Shown here piece by piece: positions 1 through 7,303 of a stretch of DNA of 30,771 nucleotides. Under the pieces are notes generated by a model. That model did no database searches, was not told the DNA's origin, and worked only from the letters and a program-made list of their open reading frames with translations. Location: positions 1 through 30,771 of the forward strand of contig CAYNST010000033.1 in NCBI GenBank assembly GCA_964399955.1. The letters run 5' to 3'. Source of the stretch: CAYNST01 sp964399955. GTDB lineage: Bacteria > Pseudomonadota > Gammaproteobacteria > Pseudomonadales > Cellvibrionaceae. The number at the start of each line of letters is the position of its first letter. The first letter of the stretch is position 1. The position numbers and the translations under genes are program-made.

Positions 1-45
1 AGCAGTTCAAGCAGTTCAAGCAGTTCAAGCAGTTCAAGCAGTTCT
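1..45 (+). repeat. Five tandem copies of a 9-bp serine-codon unit
   Basis: The unit AGCAGTTCA (Ser-Ser-Ser) occurs five times in a row; the last copy ends in TCT rather than TCA. It is part of the polyserine linker of the cytochrome protein and probably continues outside the window. Near-identical units of this kind can change copy number by slippage, which would alter linker length without a frameshift. Confidence 0.9.
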
Positions 46-1788
46 GGCGGTGCCGATGACAGTGGCATATCCATCCTGATCCAGTCGGAGGATTTTGACC
101 GTTATTACGATGCTAATGAGGAGCAGGAAGGCAATTGTGGTGCGTCCGGTGCGGTGGATCTGATCCCAGCTCTTCCGGGTGAACCGGGCACTTGCGATGT
201 TGGCTGGACTGAAGCGGGCGAATGGTTGGAATACGACACAGCCATCGCCGAGGCGGGTGACTACGACTTGGCTCTGGCGCTTGGTTCCGCTATGCCGGAT
301 AAGCTGGTCACCGTTTACCTTAACGATTTGGAGGTCGGTGTTCTGGCGGTACCCCAGGTGGAGCAGGATTCGTTTGCCGAGGTTGTGATTCCGTCACTGG
401 CTTTTGCGGCCGGGGAGGCAAGCATCCGCGTTGAATTCACCAGCGGCGATACCAATTTTGACTATCTCAGAATCGGCGAACCGGCAACACCACCGGTTGA
501 GCAAAAACCCGGCGTGGTTATTGCCGTGCGTGCAGGCACTGCCGGTTACCGCGATGCCCAAGGGGTAATCTACGAAGCGGACGAGCTTTATGCTTCCGCC
601 GGCGAAATCAACACGACTGCCGAGGCAATCACCGGCACTGAAGATCCGGAACTGTATCAAGCCGAGCGACTGGGTCAGTTCAGCTATGAACTGCCCATAG
701 ACAACGGCACTTACGACATCACCTTGAAAATGGTGGAGTTGCAGTGGATGGATGTGGGTCAACGGGTTTTTGATATAGCCGTTGAGGGCATCCCAGTCAT
801 CAATGACTTGGATATTTATGCCACGGCGGGCCACAACACTGCTTTCGAGATCTTTGCCAGCGACCTGGAGGTGATGGACGGTAGCTTGAGCATTGACTTC
901 ACCGCCAGTGTAGAGCAGGCCACCATATCCGCAGTCGTGGTAGAGGAGAGCGCAGATCAGGGAGCAAGTTCCTCGTCCAGCTCTTCATCAAGCAACAGCT
1001 CCAGCTCATCGAGCTCGTCTTCCAGCGGCAGCTCCAGTTCGTCCTCGAGCAGCAGCTCCGGCTTGCCCTCAAGCAGTTCCAGTTCTTCATCCGGTGGAGA
1101 CCCCGGCACATCCAGCTCGTCGTCAAGCAGCAGTGGCTCCAGCTCATCGACTTCGTCGTCCAGCAGTTCCAGCTCGTCGTCAAGCAGCAGTAGCTCCAGC
1201 TCATCGAGCTCGTCTTCCAGCAGTTCAAGCTCGTCGTCAAGCAGCAGCTCCAGCTCGGGTGCCGTGATGATTGTAGGCGATGCGGTCGCGGGGCAGGCGG
1301 TATGGGAGCAGCAGTGTTCATCCTGTCACGGCAATTCCGCTAACGATCCCAATGCGATATTGCCGATTGATCCCAACAACCTTGCCAAGCCGATGCCGAA
1401 TGGACTGGCTCACTACATCAGCGAAAACATGCCGCCGCCTGGCGGCGCTTGTGATGGACAATGTGCAGCTGATGTGGCCGAGTATTTAATGGTTCTTCCA
1501 CTGCCAGCAGCACCGGAGCCCATTCCGGAGCCAGAACCAGAGCCGGTGGCTATGGGGGATGCGGTCAATGGAGCGGCTTTGTATGCCGAAGGAGGGTGTG
1601 CCGTTTGTCATGGTGCGGATAAGCAGGGTGGGATTGGACCCGCCGTCAATGACGCACAGGCTCTTTTGCAAAAGTTTCAGGACGCAGCCGGTGTGATTGA
1701 AGTCGTAGTGTCGATGCAGGATACCTACGGGGCTGGCGCTAATGAAGCCGATGCAACTGATATATCAGCTTTCCTGTTAACTGAGTAA
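1..1788 (+). CDS. Secreted CBM6/malectin-polyserine-di-haem cytochrome c protein (5' end outside window)
   Basis: The reading frame is open from base 1, so the N-terminus and signal peptide lie outside; 595 codons are visible. In order (window codons): polyserine (1-15), a CBM6/CBM35-like carbohydrate-binding module (about 23-160, with VGWTEAGEWLEY and FDYLRI typical of the family), a malectin-like module (about 170-315), a polyserine linker of about 97 residues (323-419), and two class I cytochrome c domains. The haem motifs are CSSCH (1315-1329) and CAVCH (1597-1611), separated by a Pro-Glu linker. The first cytochrome domain also has an extra Cys pair (ACDGQC) after a candidate Met ligand. 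Polyserine-linked CBM-cytochrome proteins are known in Cellvibrio and Saccharophagus, where Cbp2D/Cbp2E-type proteins are linked to redox support of cellulose breakdown. I infer a periplasmic or extracellular electron carrier that docks on polysaccharide. No catalytic hydrolase domain is visible, but one could lie upstream. Confidence 0.85.
   Translation, partial: SSSSSSSSSSSSSSSGGADDSGISILIQSEDFDRYYDANEEQEGNCGASGAVDLIPALPGEPGTCDVGWTEAGEWLEYDTAIAEAGDYDLALALGSAMPDKLVTVYLNDLEVGVLAVPQVEQDSFAEVVIPSLAFAAGEASIRVEFTSGDTNFDYLRIGEPATPPVEQKPGVVIAVRAGTAGYRDAQGVIYEADELYASAGEINTTAEAITGTEDPELYQAERLGQFSYELPIDNGTYDITLKMVELQWMDVGQRVFDIAVEGIPVINDLDIYATAGHNTAFEIFASDLEVMDGSLSIDFTASVEQATISAVVVEESADQGASSSSSSSSSNSSSSSSSSSSGSSSSSSSSSSGLPSSSSSSSSGGDPGTSSSSSSSSGSSSSTSSSSSSSSSSSSSSSSSSSSSSSSSSSSSSSSSSSGAVMIVGDAVAGQAVWEQQCSSCHGNSANDPNAILPIDPNNLAKPMPNGLAHYISENMPPPGGACDGQCAADVAEYLMVLPLPAAPEPIPEPEPEPVAMGDAVNGAALYAEGGCAVCHGADKQGGIGPAVNDAQALLQKFQDAAGVIEVVVSMQDTYGAGANEADATDISAFLLTE
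1111..1257 (+). repeat. 57-bp imperfect tandem repeat inside the polyserine linker
   Basis: Two full 57-bp units (19 codons; 1111-1167 and 1168-1224) differ at only a handful of bases. A third copy starts at 1225 and matches for about 23 bases. A 30-base stretch at 997-1026 is identical to 1194-1223, so an earlier duplication is also visible. Every unit keeps the frame and encodes almost only Ser, using both the AGY and TCN codon families. Confidence 0.85.
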
Positions 1789-1801
1789 GTTAGCTGTTCA
1801 G

Positions 1802-1823
1802 GGCGGCTTCGGCCGCCTTTTTT
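1802..1823 (+). terminator. Rho-independent terminator of the cytochrome gene
   Basis: A perfect 6-bp stem GGCGGC/GCCGCC closes a TTCG tetraloop and is followed at once by six T residues. It begins 13 bases after the TAA stop of the polyserine cytochrome gene. This is a textbook intrinsic terminator. Confidence 0.93.
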
Positions 1824-1837
1824 CCTTTGTGAATGGC

Positions 1838-1869
1838 AAAAAAACTCCAGGTAGAAACACCCTGTGTTT
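1838..1869 (-). terminator. Possible weak terminator of the lipid A acyltransferase gene
   Basis: Read on the minus strand just after the acyltransferase stop, AAACAC and GTGTTT can pair around a 3-base loop (1855-1869), and a run of seven T follows about ten bases later. The stem is AT-rich and the T run is displaced, so this is only a candidate. Confidence 0.3.
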
Positions 1870-1874
1870 TTCTA

Positions 1875-2771
1875 TTATCTTAGCTGATGATAAAAGTCAC
1901 CTGTTCCCTCCGGTGTCTTCTTGAAGCGTTTATATTCCCACTGGTACTGCTCGGGCATTTCTCGAATCAGGTTTTCCACTCCACGGTTCAAAGCCGTCAA
2001 CGACCGCAGTTCATCGTCAGAGTAAATCTCCTCCGGTGGCTCGCGGTAAATCACTTCAAACCCCGCAGGCACGCGTTTGGCAGCGGCAAATACCACCCGG
2101 GCGCGGGTTTTAGTAATGAGCTTGTGCACCAGAGTCATGGTAAATGCCGGATGACCAAAGAAGGGGGCAAACTCGCCGCTGCGCGGTTCGGTGGGGTTTT
2201 GATCCGGCAGAATGCCGCTTATGCCTCCATTCTTGAGGCTCTTCAGCAGTGCTGCTACCCCTTTTGCGTTGGTTGGCACTAACTTACCGCCTGACATTTC
2301 CCGGCTGCTGCGCACGGCCGCTTCCAGTTCCGTAAGCTTGGGCGGCTGATAAAGGCTGACCACATCCCCCAGCGATGGCAGATTCAGGCCCAGCACCTCC
2401 CAGTTGCCCAAGTGAGGTGACATTACGATGACGCCCTGACCCGCAGCCAGGGCACCGGTGACCAGCGCCTCGTTCCGGGTGGCGACAATGCGTGCTGCGA
2501 TAGGCGTGCGGCGGTCCTGCCACAAAATGCAGATCTCCAACGCCACCTTGCCGGTTTCCATCAAGCTGCGCCGTACCAGATCTTCGCGCTGGTTCTGGTC
2601 AAGCTCCGGCAAGCAGCGGGCCAGGTTACGGCGCGTGACCCGCGCCATGCGCGTATTGAGGCGGTAGTTGATACGGCCCACCAGGGCTCCCAGCCAGCGG
2701 GCTTGGTTCAGGGTCAGGGAGCCGAGCAAACGGAGGAGGGTGAGTGCGATCAGTGTTTTAAATTGAGTCAT
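1875..2771 (-). CDS. lpxL: Lipid A biosynthesis acyltransferase (LpxL/HtrB family)
   Basis: This 298-residue protein fits the LpxL/LpxM family, which transfers a secondary acyl chain from acyl-ACP to the lipid A precursor at the inner membrane. The catalytic HX4E motif is His120-LGNW-Glu125, preceded by the typical GQGVIVMSP strand. The C-terminal stretch YQWEYKRFKK is also characteristic. An N-terminal hydrophobic segment (about residues 5-30) would anchor it to the membrane. The ATG at 2769-2771 is the start, although no good ribosome binding site is visible. It diverges from glyQ, sharing a 165-bp promoter region. The Pseudomonas oriC region has a homologue in a similar place, as I recall. 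Whether it acts as LpxL, LpxM or another acyltransferase cannot be told from sequence alone, so the symbol is tentative. Confidence 0.88.
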   Translation of the reverse strand: MTQFKTLIALTLLRLLGSLTLNQARWLGALVGRINYRLNTRMARVTRRNLARCLPELDQNQREDLVRRSLMETGKVALEICILWQDRRTPIAARIVATRNEALVTGALAAGQGVIVMSPHLGNWEVLGLNLPSLGDVVSLYQPPKLTELEAAVRSSREMSGGKLVPTNAKGVAALLKSLKNGGISGILPDQNPTEPRSGEFAPFFGHPAFTMTLVHKLITKTRARVVFAAAKRVPAGFEVIYREPPEEIYSDDELRSLTALNRGVENLIREMPEQYQWEYKRFKKTPEGTGDFYHQLR

Positions 2772-2857
2772 GGTTCAAAGGCTAGTAGGGGGGGTGCCAT
2801 TGTGCCAAAAAATTGCGCTACCTGCCTGCGCTCTGCCGCTGGCGCGCCGGTAATACA

Positions 2858-2886
2858 TGGTCTCGGCGCGCTTCAGCCGCTATAAT
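2858..2886 (+). promoter_or_regulatory. Probable sigma-70 promoter of glyQS
   Basis: A perfect TATAAT (2881-2886) lies 17 bp downstream of a weak -35 match TGGTCT (2858-2863). Transcription would start near 2893, about 44 bases before the glyQ ATG. The bases after the -10 are CGGCCG, a GC-rich discriminator of the sort seen in growth-rate or stringently controlled translation genes; that regulation is inference. Confidence 0.6.
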
Positions 2887-2936
2887 CGGCCGTTTTGACT
2901 CAATTGATGGCATATTTGCCACGAAACAGGTGCGCT

Positions 2937-3908
2937 ATGGCGAATTCTCATACGACGAGTCCCCCGGATGTTTCCACCTTCCAAGGGTTGATCCTGGCAC
3001 TGCAGCAATACTGGGCCGGGCAGGGCTGCGCCGTTCTGCAGCCATTGGATCTGGAAGTCGGGGCGGGAACCTTTCACCCGGCCACCTTTTTGCGTGCCAT
3101 TGGGCCGGAGTCCTGGCACACCGCCTACGTACAGCCTTGCCGGCGCCCCACAGACGGACGCTACGGCGAAAACCCAATGCGTCTACAGCACTACTACCAG
3201 TTTCAGGTTCTGTTGAAGCCATCCCCGCCGGATATCCAGGAGCTATACCTGGCGTCTCTGGCCTACCTGGGGGTTGATACCGGTGTCCACGACATTCGTT
3301 TTGTTGAAGACAACTGGGAATCGCCTACGCTTGGCGCCTGGGGGTTGGGTTGGGAGGTGTGGCTGAACGGCATGGAGGTTACACAGTTCACTTACTTTCA
3401 ACAGGTCGGCGGGCTGGAGTGTTACCCGGTTTCAGGTGAAATCACCTACGGCCTGGAGCGCATTGCCATGTACCTGCAGAACAAGGAGTCCATCTTTGAT
3501 CTGGTCTGGACCCGCCGCCCCGACGGCGCAGAAGTCACCTATGGCGATGTGTTTCACCAGAATGAAGTGGAGATGAGTCACTACAATTTCTCCCACGCCA
3601 ATATAAAATTTCTGTCGCAAACCTTTGATGAGTGCGAAGCTGCCAGCCAAACGCTGATTGAGCAGGCGCTGCCACTGCCCGCCTATGAGATGGTGATGAA
3701 AGCGTCTCATGCCTTTAATTTGCTGGATGCCCGTGGCGCCATATCGGTAACCGAGCGTCAACGCTATATCCTGCGAGTGCGCACACTGGCGCGAGCGGTG
3801 GCCCAGGCCTACTTCAACGCCCGCCTGCAACGCGGTTTCCCGCTGGCACCGGCTGCCCTGCGGGACGAGGTGCTGAAACGCCACGCCGCACAAGGAGACA
3901 ACCCATGA
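2937..3908 (+). CDS. glyQ: Glycyl-tRNA synthetase alpha subunit
   Basis: This is the alpha chain of the bacterial alpha2beta2 glycyl-tRNA synthetase; it holds the class II catalytic core that activates glycine with ATP. Nearly the whole protein is recognisable: STFQGLILALQQYW at the start, RRPTDGRYGENPMRLQHYYQ, the TLGAWGLGWEVWLNGMEV block, and ISVTERQRYILRVRTL near the end. At 323 residues it is slightly longer than the usual 300 or so. I chose ATG 2937 because the family similarity begins a few residues after it and AGG at 2928-2930 is a plausible ribosome binding site. An in-frame TTG at 2895 would lie almost at the predicted transcription start. Its TGA overlaps the glyS ATG (ATGA), so the two subunits are translationally coupled. 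Confidence 0.97.
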   Translation: MANSHTTSPPDVSTFQGLILALQQYWAGQGCAVLQPLDLEVGAGTFHPATFLRAIGPESWHTAYVQPCRRPTDGRYGENPMRLQHYYQFQVLLKPSPPDIQELYLASLAYLGVDTGVHDIRFVEDNWESPTLGAWGLGWEVWLNGMEVTQFTYFQQVGGLECYPVSGEITYGLERIAMYLQNKESIFDLVWTRRPDGAEVTYGDVFHQNEVEMSHYNFSHANIKFLSQTFDECEAASQTLIEQALPLPAYEMVMKASHAFNLLDARGAISVTERQRYILRVRTLARAVAQAYFNARLQRGFPLAPAALRDEVLKRHAAQGDNP

Positions 3909-5989
3909 GCAACACTGGCCATACCTTTCTGGTGGAACTGGGCACCGAGGAGTTGCCGCCCAAGTCATTGCCCAGGCTGATTGAAGCCTTCGCCGATCAT
4001 TTGAGCCAGTCATTGCATCAGCTGAACCTGTCATTCAGCAAGATGCAGATGTTTGCCACTCCGCGTCGTCTGGCGCTGCTGGTCAGCGACCTGCCTGCCA
4101 CAACACCGGAGCAAACACTTACTGTCTGGGGGCCACCCGCCAATATTGCCTTTGATGCACAAGGCAAACCGAGCAGGGCGGCGGAGGCCTTCGCCAGCAA
4201 AAATGGCGTGGCCGTGGAAGCATTGACGACCGCCAATGACGGCAAAGTCGACAAGCTGGTGGCTCACACCCGCGCCGGCGGTGATGCCGTTGTGGGTTTG
4301 CTGCCCGACCTGGTGGACAAGGCCCTGGCGGCACTGCCGGTGGACAAGCGCATGCGCTGGGGTTCCAGCCGCAACGAGTTTGTGCGACCGGTGCAATGGC
4401 TGGTCATGCTTTGGGGTGACACCGTCATACCCTGCGAAATTCTCGGCCTGCAAGCCGGCCGCGTCACGCGCGGCCACCGTTTCCACAGCGAGGGTATGCT
4501 TGAGCTGAGCCAACCCGAGGAATACGAGCCACTGTTGGAAGCCCAGGGGCGGGTGATTGCCAGTTTTGAAAAGCGCAGGGCGATTATCCGGGCTCAGGTT
4601 CTGGACCAGGCCCAGGCCGTCGGCGGACGGGCACAGCTGGATGAAGCCCTGCTGGACGAAGTGACCGCGCTGGTGGAGTGGCCGGTAGCGCTGACCGGAC
4701 AGTTTGACCCGGCCTTCCTGGCGGTGCCGTCCGAAGCACTGATTTCATCCATGAAAGAGCATCAAAAGTATTTTCATCTGCTGGACGCACAGGGCCGACT
4801 CTTGCCGCGCTTCATTGCCGTGGCCAATCTGGCCAGCCGCAATCCGCAGGCGGTGGTGCAGGGCAACGAAAAGGTGATCCGGCCCCGGCTGGCGGACGCC
4901 GCCTTTTTTTACCATACCGACCGCCAGACGCCGCTGATGAAACACCGCGAAAAGCTGCGCACTGTGGTGTTTCAAGGCAAGCTGGGCAGTCTTTTTGATA
5001 AAACCGAGCGCCTGGCGGCACTGGCGCGCGAGTTGGCGGAGCCCCTTGGGTTGGATGTCCAGTTGGCCGGCCGCGCCGCCCAACTCGCCAAGGCGGATCT
5101 GGTCACTCAGATGGTGTATGAATTTGCCGAAATGCAAGGTACTGCCGGCATGTATTACGCGCGCCACGACGACGAGGCCGAAGAACTGGCGCAGGCCTTG
5201 AATGAGCAGTATCAGCCGCGCTTTGCCCGGGACAGCCTGCCACAGAGCGCCTTAGGGACGCTTTTGGCGCTGGTGGACCGGCTGGATACGCTGGCGGGCA
5301 TCTTCGGCCTGGGCCAGGTTCCGACCGGCTCCAAAGACCCCTTTGGCCTGCGCCGTTCTTCGGTGGCGGTACTGCGCCTGCTGATTGAAAAACGTATGGA
5401 TCTGGACCTTGAGCGTCTGCTGCAACAGGCCGCCGCGCAGTACACGGACCTGCCCAAGGGCCAGGAAACTGTCAGTCTGGCGCTGGCTTACATGCTGGAG
5501 CGATTGCGCGCCTGGTATGAAGAGGCGGGCATTTCTCACGAAGTGTATCAGTCCGTCAGCGTGCGCGGTTTGACCTGCCCACTGGACATTGACGACCGTG
5601 TGCAGGCGGTGGCGGCCTTTGCCGAGCTGCCACAGGCGGCGGCACTGGCGGCGGCCAACAAGCGGGTTTCCAACATACTCAGCAAGCAGGGGACCATGCC
5701 GGCTACCGGCGTAAGTAAAGATTTACTTACAGAGCCTGCGGAGCGGGCTCTGGCCGATGCAGTGAGACACCAGCGGGCGCTGGTTGAGCCTCTTCTTGCC
5801 GAACGACGCTACCGAGAAGCTCTGGCAACCCTGGCAAGCCTGCGTGAACCGGTAGACCGGTTTTTTGATGATGTGATGGTGATGACTGACGACCCGGCGC
5901 TGCGCAACAACCGGCTGGCGCTGCTGGCCGAATTGCGCGAGCTGTTTTTGCAGGTGGCGGATATCAGCCATCTGGTGGTAAGCCACTAA
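3905..5989 (+). CDS. glyS: Glycyl-tRNA synthetase beta subunit
   Basis: This 694-residue protein is the beta chain of the tetrameric glycyl-tRNA synthetase, close to the usual 690 or so. It provides tRNA recognition. Visible landmarks are VELGTEELPPKSL at the N-terminus, MRWGSSRNEFVRPVQWLV, the FQGKLGSLFDKTERL block, an HD-like stretch around YEFAEMQGTAGMYYARHDDE, and a C-terminal DALR-type anticodon-binding domain ending in the FFDDVMVMTDDPALRNNRL region. AAGGAGA (3893-3899) sits just ahead of the start, inside the end of glyQ, and the ATG overlaps the glyQ stop by four bases. In Pseudomonas gmhB follows this gene; here a PlsC-type gene follows instead and no gmhB is seen in the window. Confidence 0.97.
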   Translation: MSNTGHTFLVELGTEELPPKSLPRLIEAFADHLSQSLHQLNLSFSKMQMFATPRRLALLVSDLPATTPEQTLTVWGPPANIAFDAQGKPSRAAEAFASKNGVAVEALTTANDGKVDKLVAHTRAGGDAVVGLLPDLVDKALAALPVDKRMRWGSSRNEFVRPVQWLVMLWGDTVIPCEILGLQAGRVTRGHRFHSEGMLELSQPEEYEPLLEAQGRVIASFEKRRAIIRAQVLDQAQAVGGRAQLDEALLDEVTALVEWPVALTGQFDPAFLAVPSEALISSMKEHQKYFHLLDAQGRLLPRFIAVANLASRNPQAVVQGNEKVIRPRLADAAFFYHTDRQTPLMKHREKLRTVVFQGKLGSLFDKTERLAALARELAEPLGLDVQLAGRAAQLAKADLVTQMVYEFAEMQGTAGMYYARHDDEAEELAQALNEQYQPRFARDSLPQSALGTLLALVDRLDTLAGIFGLGQVPTGSKDPFGLRRSSVAVLRLLIEKRMDLDLERLLQQAAAQYTDLPKGQETVSLALAYMLERLRAWYEEAGISHEVYQSVSVRGLTCPLDIDDRVQAVAAFAELPQAAALAAANKRVSNILSKQGTMPATGVSKDLLTEPAERALADAVRHQRALVEPLLAERRYREALATLASLREPVDRFFDDVMVMTDDPALRNNRLALLAELRELFLQVADISHLVVSH

Positions 5990-6123
5990 GCCTCCGGCTT
6001 TTGGGGGCGCACCCCGGCCAGGCCGTTGTGCTGCCCCTGTAAAAAAGTGTAATCAGCGCCACCCGGCGCCCATCTTCCGTGTCATCCGGCCGGGCTTGCC
6101 CGGTCACCTACGACGGCCAGTTC

Positions 6124-6885
6124 ATGTTGATATTTGTTAGATCCTTACTGTTTGCGCTGGGTTATTGGTTAGCCACCTTCGTTTACGGCCTGCTGGTTGT
6201 GTTCCTGGTTTTTATTCCTCCCATGCGCGCCCATAAATTTCTCACCAGTTGGTGCTGGCTGATTATCTGGTGGCTGAGGGTGACCTGCGGCGTACGCTAT
6301 CGCGTGCTTGGGCAGGAGCACATCAAGGCCGCAAGTGGACCCAGGGTGATACTGTCGAAACACCAAAGCACCTGGGAGACGCTGAAGTTGCAGTCCATGT
6401 TCTGGCCGGCGTCCACCATATTGAAGCGCGAACTGCTGTTGATCCCGTTTTTTGGCTGGGGCTTGCGGCGGTTTCAGCCCATTGCCATCAACCGCGACAA
6501 GCCACGCGAAGCCTTGAAGCAGGTCAAGACCGAGGGCGTCGCCCGTATAGGGTCGGGTTTGAACGTTCTGCTGTTTCCGGAGGGTACACGGGTAATGCCG
6601 GGGCAGAGCGGTAAATACGCCCGCAGCGGCCCGGAGATTGCCTTGGCCGCCGGCGTGGATATCCTGCCGGTGGCGGTCAACGCCGGGCACTGCTGGCCGG
6701 CCCGCCGCTTCCTCAAATACCCCGGTGTGGTCACTGTGGCGGTGGGCCCGCCCATAGCGCCAGAGGGCAAAACCAGCCGGGAGCTGATTGAGCAGGTGGA
6801 GCAGTGGATAGAAGCCACCATGTTGCAACTGGAGCAGGGCAAGGCACCGCAACCACAGATTCATCAATCCGGAGTTGGTTTATGA
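6124..6885 (+). CDS. PlsC-type 1-acylglycerol-3-phosphate O-acyltransferase
   Basis: This 253-residue inner-membrane protein belongs to the PlsC/LPLAT family, which acylates lysophosphatidic acid to phosphatidic acid in phospholipid synthesis. Motif I is HQSTWE (His-X4-Glu) and motif III is FPEGTR; between them lies the usual RELLLIPFFGWGL segment and an INRD motif. Residues 1-30 form a strong hydrophobic anchor, followed by a second hydrophobic stretch. ATG 6124 starts directly with the anchor; an in-frame GTG at 6079 would add 15 unremarkable residues and lacks a ribosome binding site. Its TGA overlaps the next ATG (ATGA), so it is coupled to the downstream small membrane protein. It is the counterpart of the plsC-like gene next to glyS in Pseudomonas, as I recall. 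The exact acyl acceptor is not proven. Confidence 0.9.
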   Translation: MLIFVRSLLFALGYWLATFVYGLLVVFLVFIPPMRAHKFLTSWCWLIIWWLRVTCGVRYRVLGQEHIKAASGPRVILSKHQSTWETLKLQSMFWPASTILKRELLLIPFFGWGLRRFQPIAINRDKPREALKQVKTEGVARIGSGLNVLLFPEGTRVMPGQSGKYARSGPEIALAAGVDILPVAVNAGHCWPARRFLKYPGVVTVAVGPPIAPEGKTSRELIEQVEQWIEATMLQLEQGKAPQPQIHQSGVGL

Positions 6886-7295
6886 GATATACCTTGAGCT
6901 GGGGGGGCATCGGCCTGCGTTTTGTCTTTGCGCTGGCACTGGTCATTGTTACCTACAACCCTACCGGGTATTCCTATTTTGACTGGGTCAACAACACCCG
7001 CCCGGATATCAACCCCTACATTGCCCTGGTTGGCATTGTGCTGCTGATTGTCTGGGTGGTGTACCTGCGCGCGGCCCTGCGGGCGCTGGGCCGGCTGGGC
7101 ATGCTCCTGGTGGCGGCGGTTTGCGCCTGCCTGCTGTGGATGCTGTCCGACTGGGGCTGGGTGGATTTCAGCCAGGGCAGTAGCATCAGCTGGATAATGC
7201 TGTTGATTCAGGCGCTGGTACTCACAGTGGGCATGTGCTGGTCGCACATTCGCCGCCGCCTGTCCGGCCAGGTCGATGTGGACGATGTTGGCTGA
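6882..7295 (+). CDS. Small integral membrane protein (DUF6524-like)
   Basis: This 137-residue protein is almost entirely hydrophobic, with about four predicted membrane helices (roughly residues 8-25, 43-63, 68-88 and 103-125) and a basic, then acidic tail. The segment TYNPTGYSYFDW near residue 24 is the most distinctive part and recalls the DUF6524 family, whose function is unknown to me. Start ATG 6882 overlaps the acyltransferase stop (ATGA), indicating coupled translation and perhaps a role at the membrane linked to phospholipid synthesis, which is inference only. It converges with the TRAP-type gene, leaving only eight bases between the two stop codons. Confidence 0.75.
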   Translation: MRYTLSWGGIGLRFVFALALVIVTYNPTGYSYFDWVNNTRPDINPYIALVGIVLLIVWVVYLRAALRALGRLGMLLVAAVCACLLWMLSDWGWVDFSQGSSISWIMLLIQALVLTVGMCWSHIRRRLSGQVDVDDVG

Positions 7296-7303
7296 ACGGC
7301 AGC

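Noticed and set aside
997..1257. CRISPR-like or satellite array
   Set aside because: The repeats are contiguous, vary in sequence, and encode an uninterrupted serine linker, so they are coding repeats.
6090..6103. CCGGGC-TT-GCCCGG repeat before the PlsC-type gene as a glyS terminator
   Set aside because: The loop is too short and no T run follows; glyS and the next gene may be co-transcribed.
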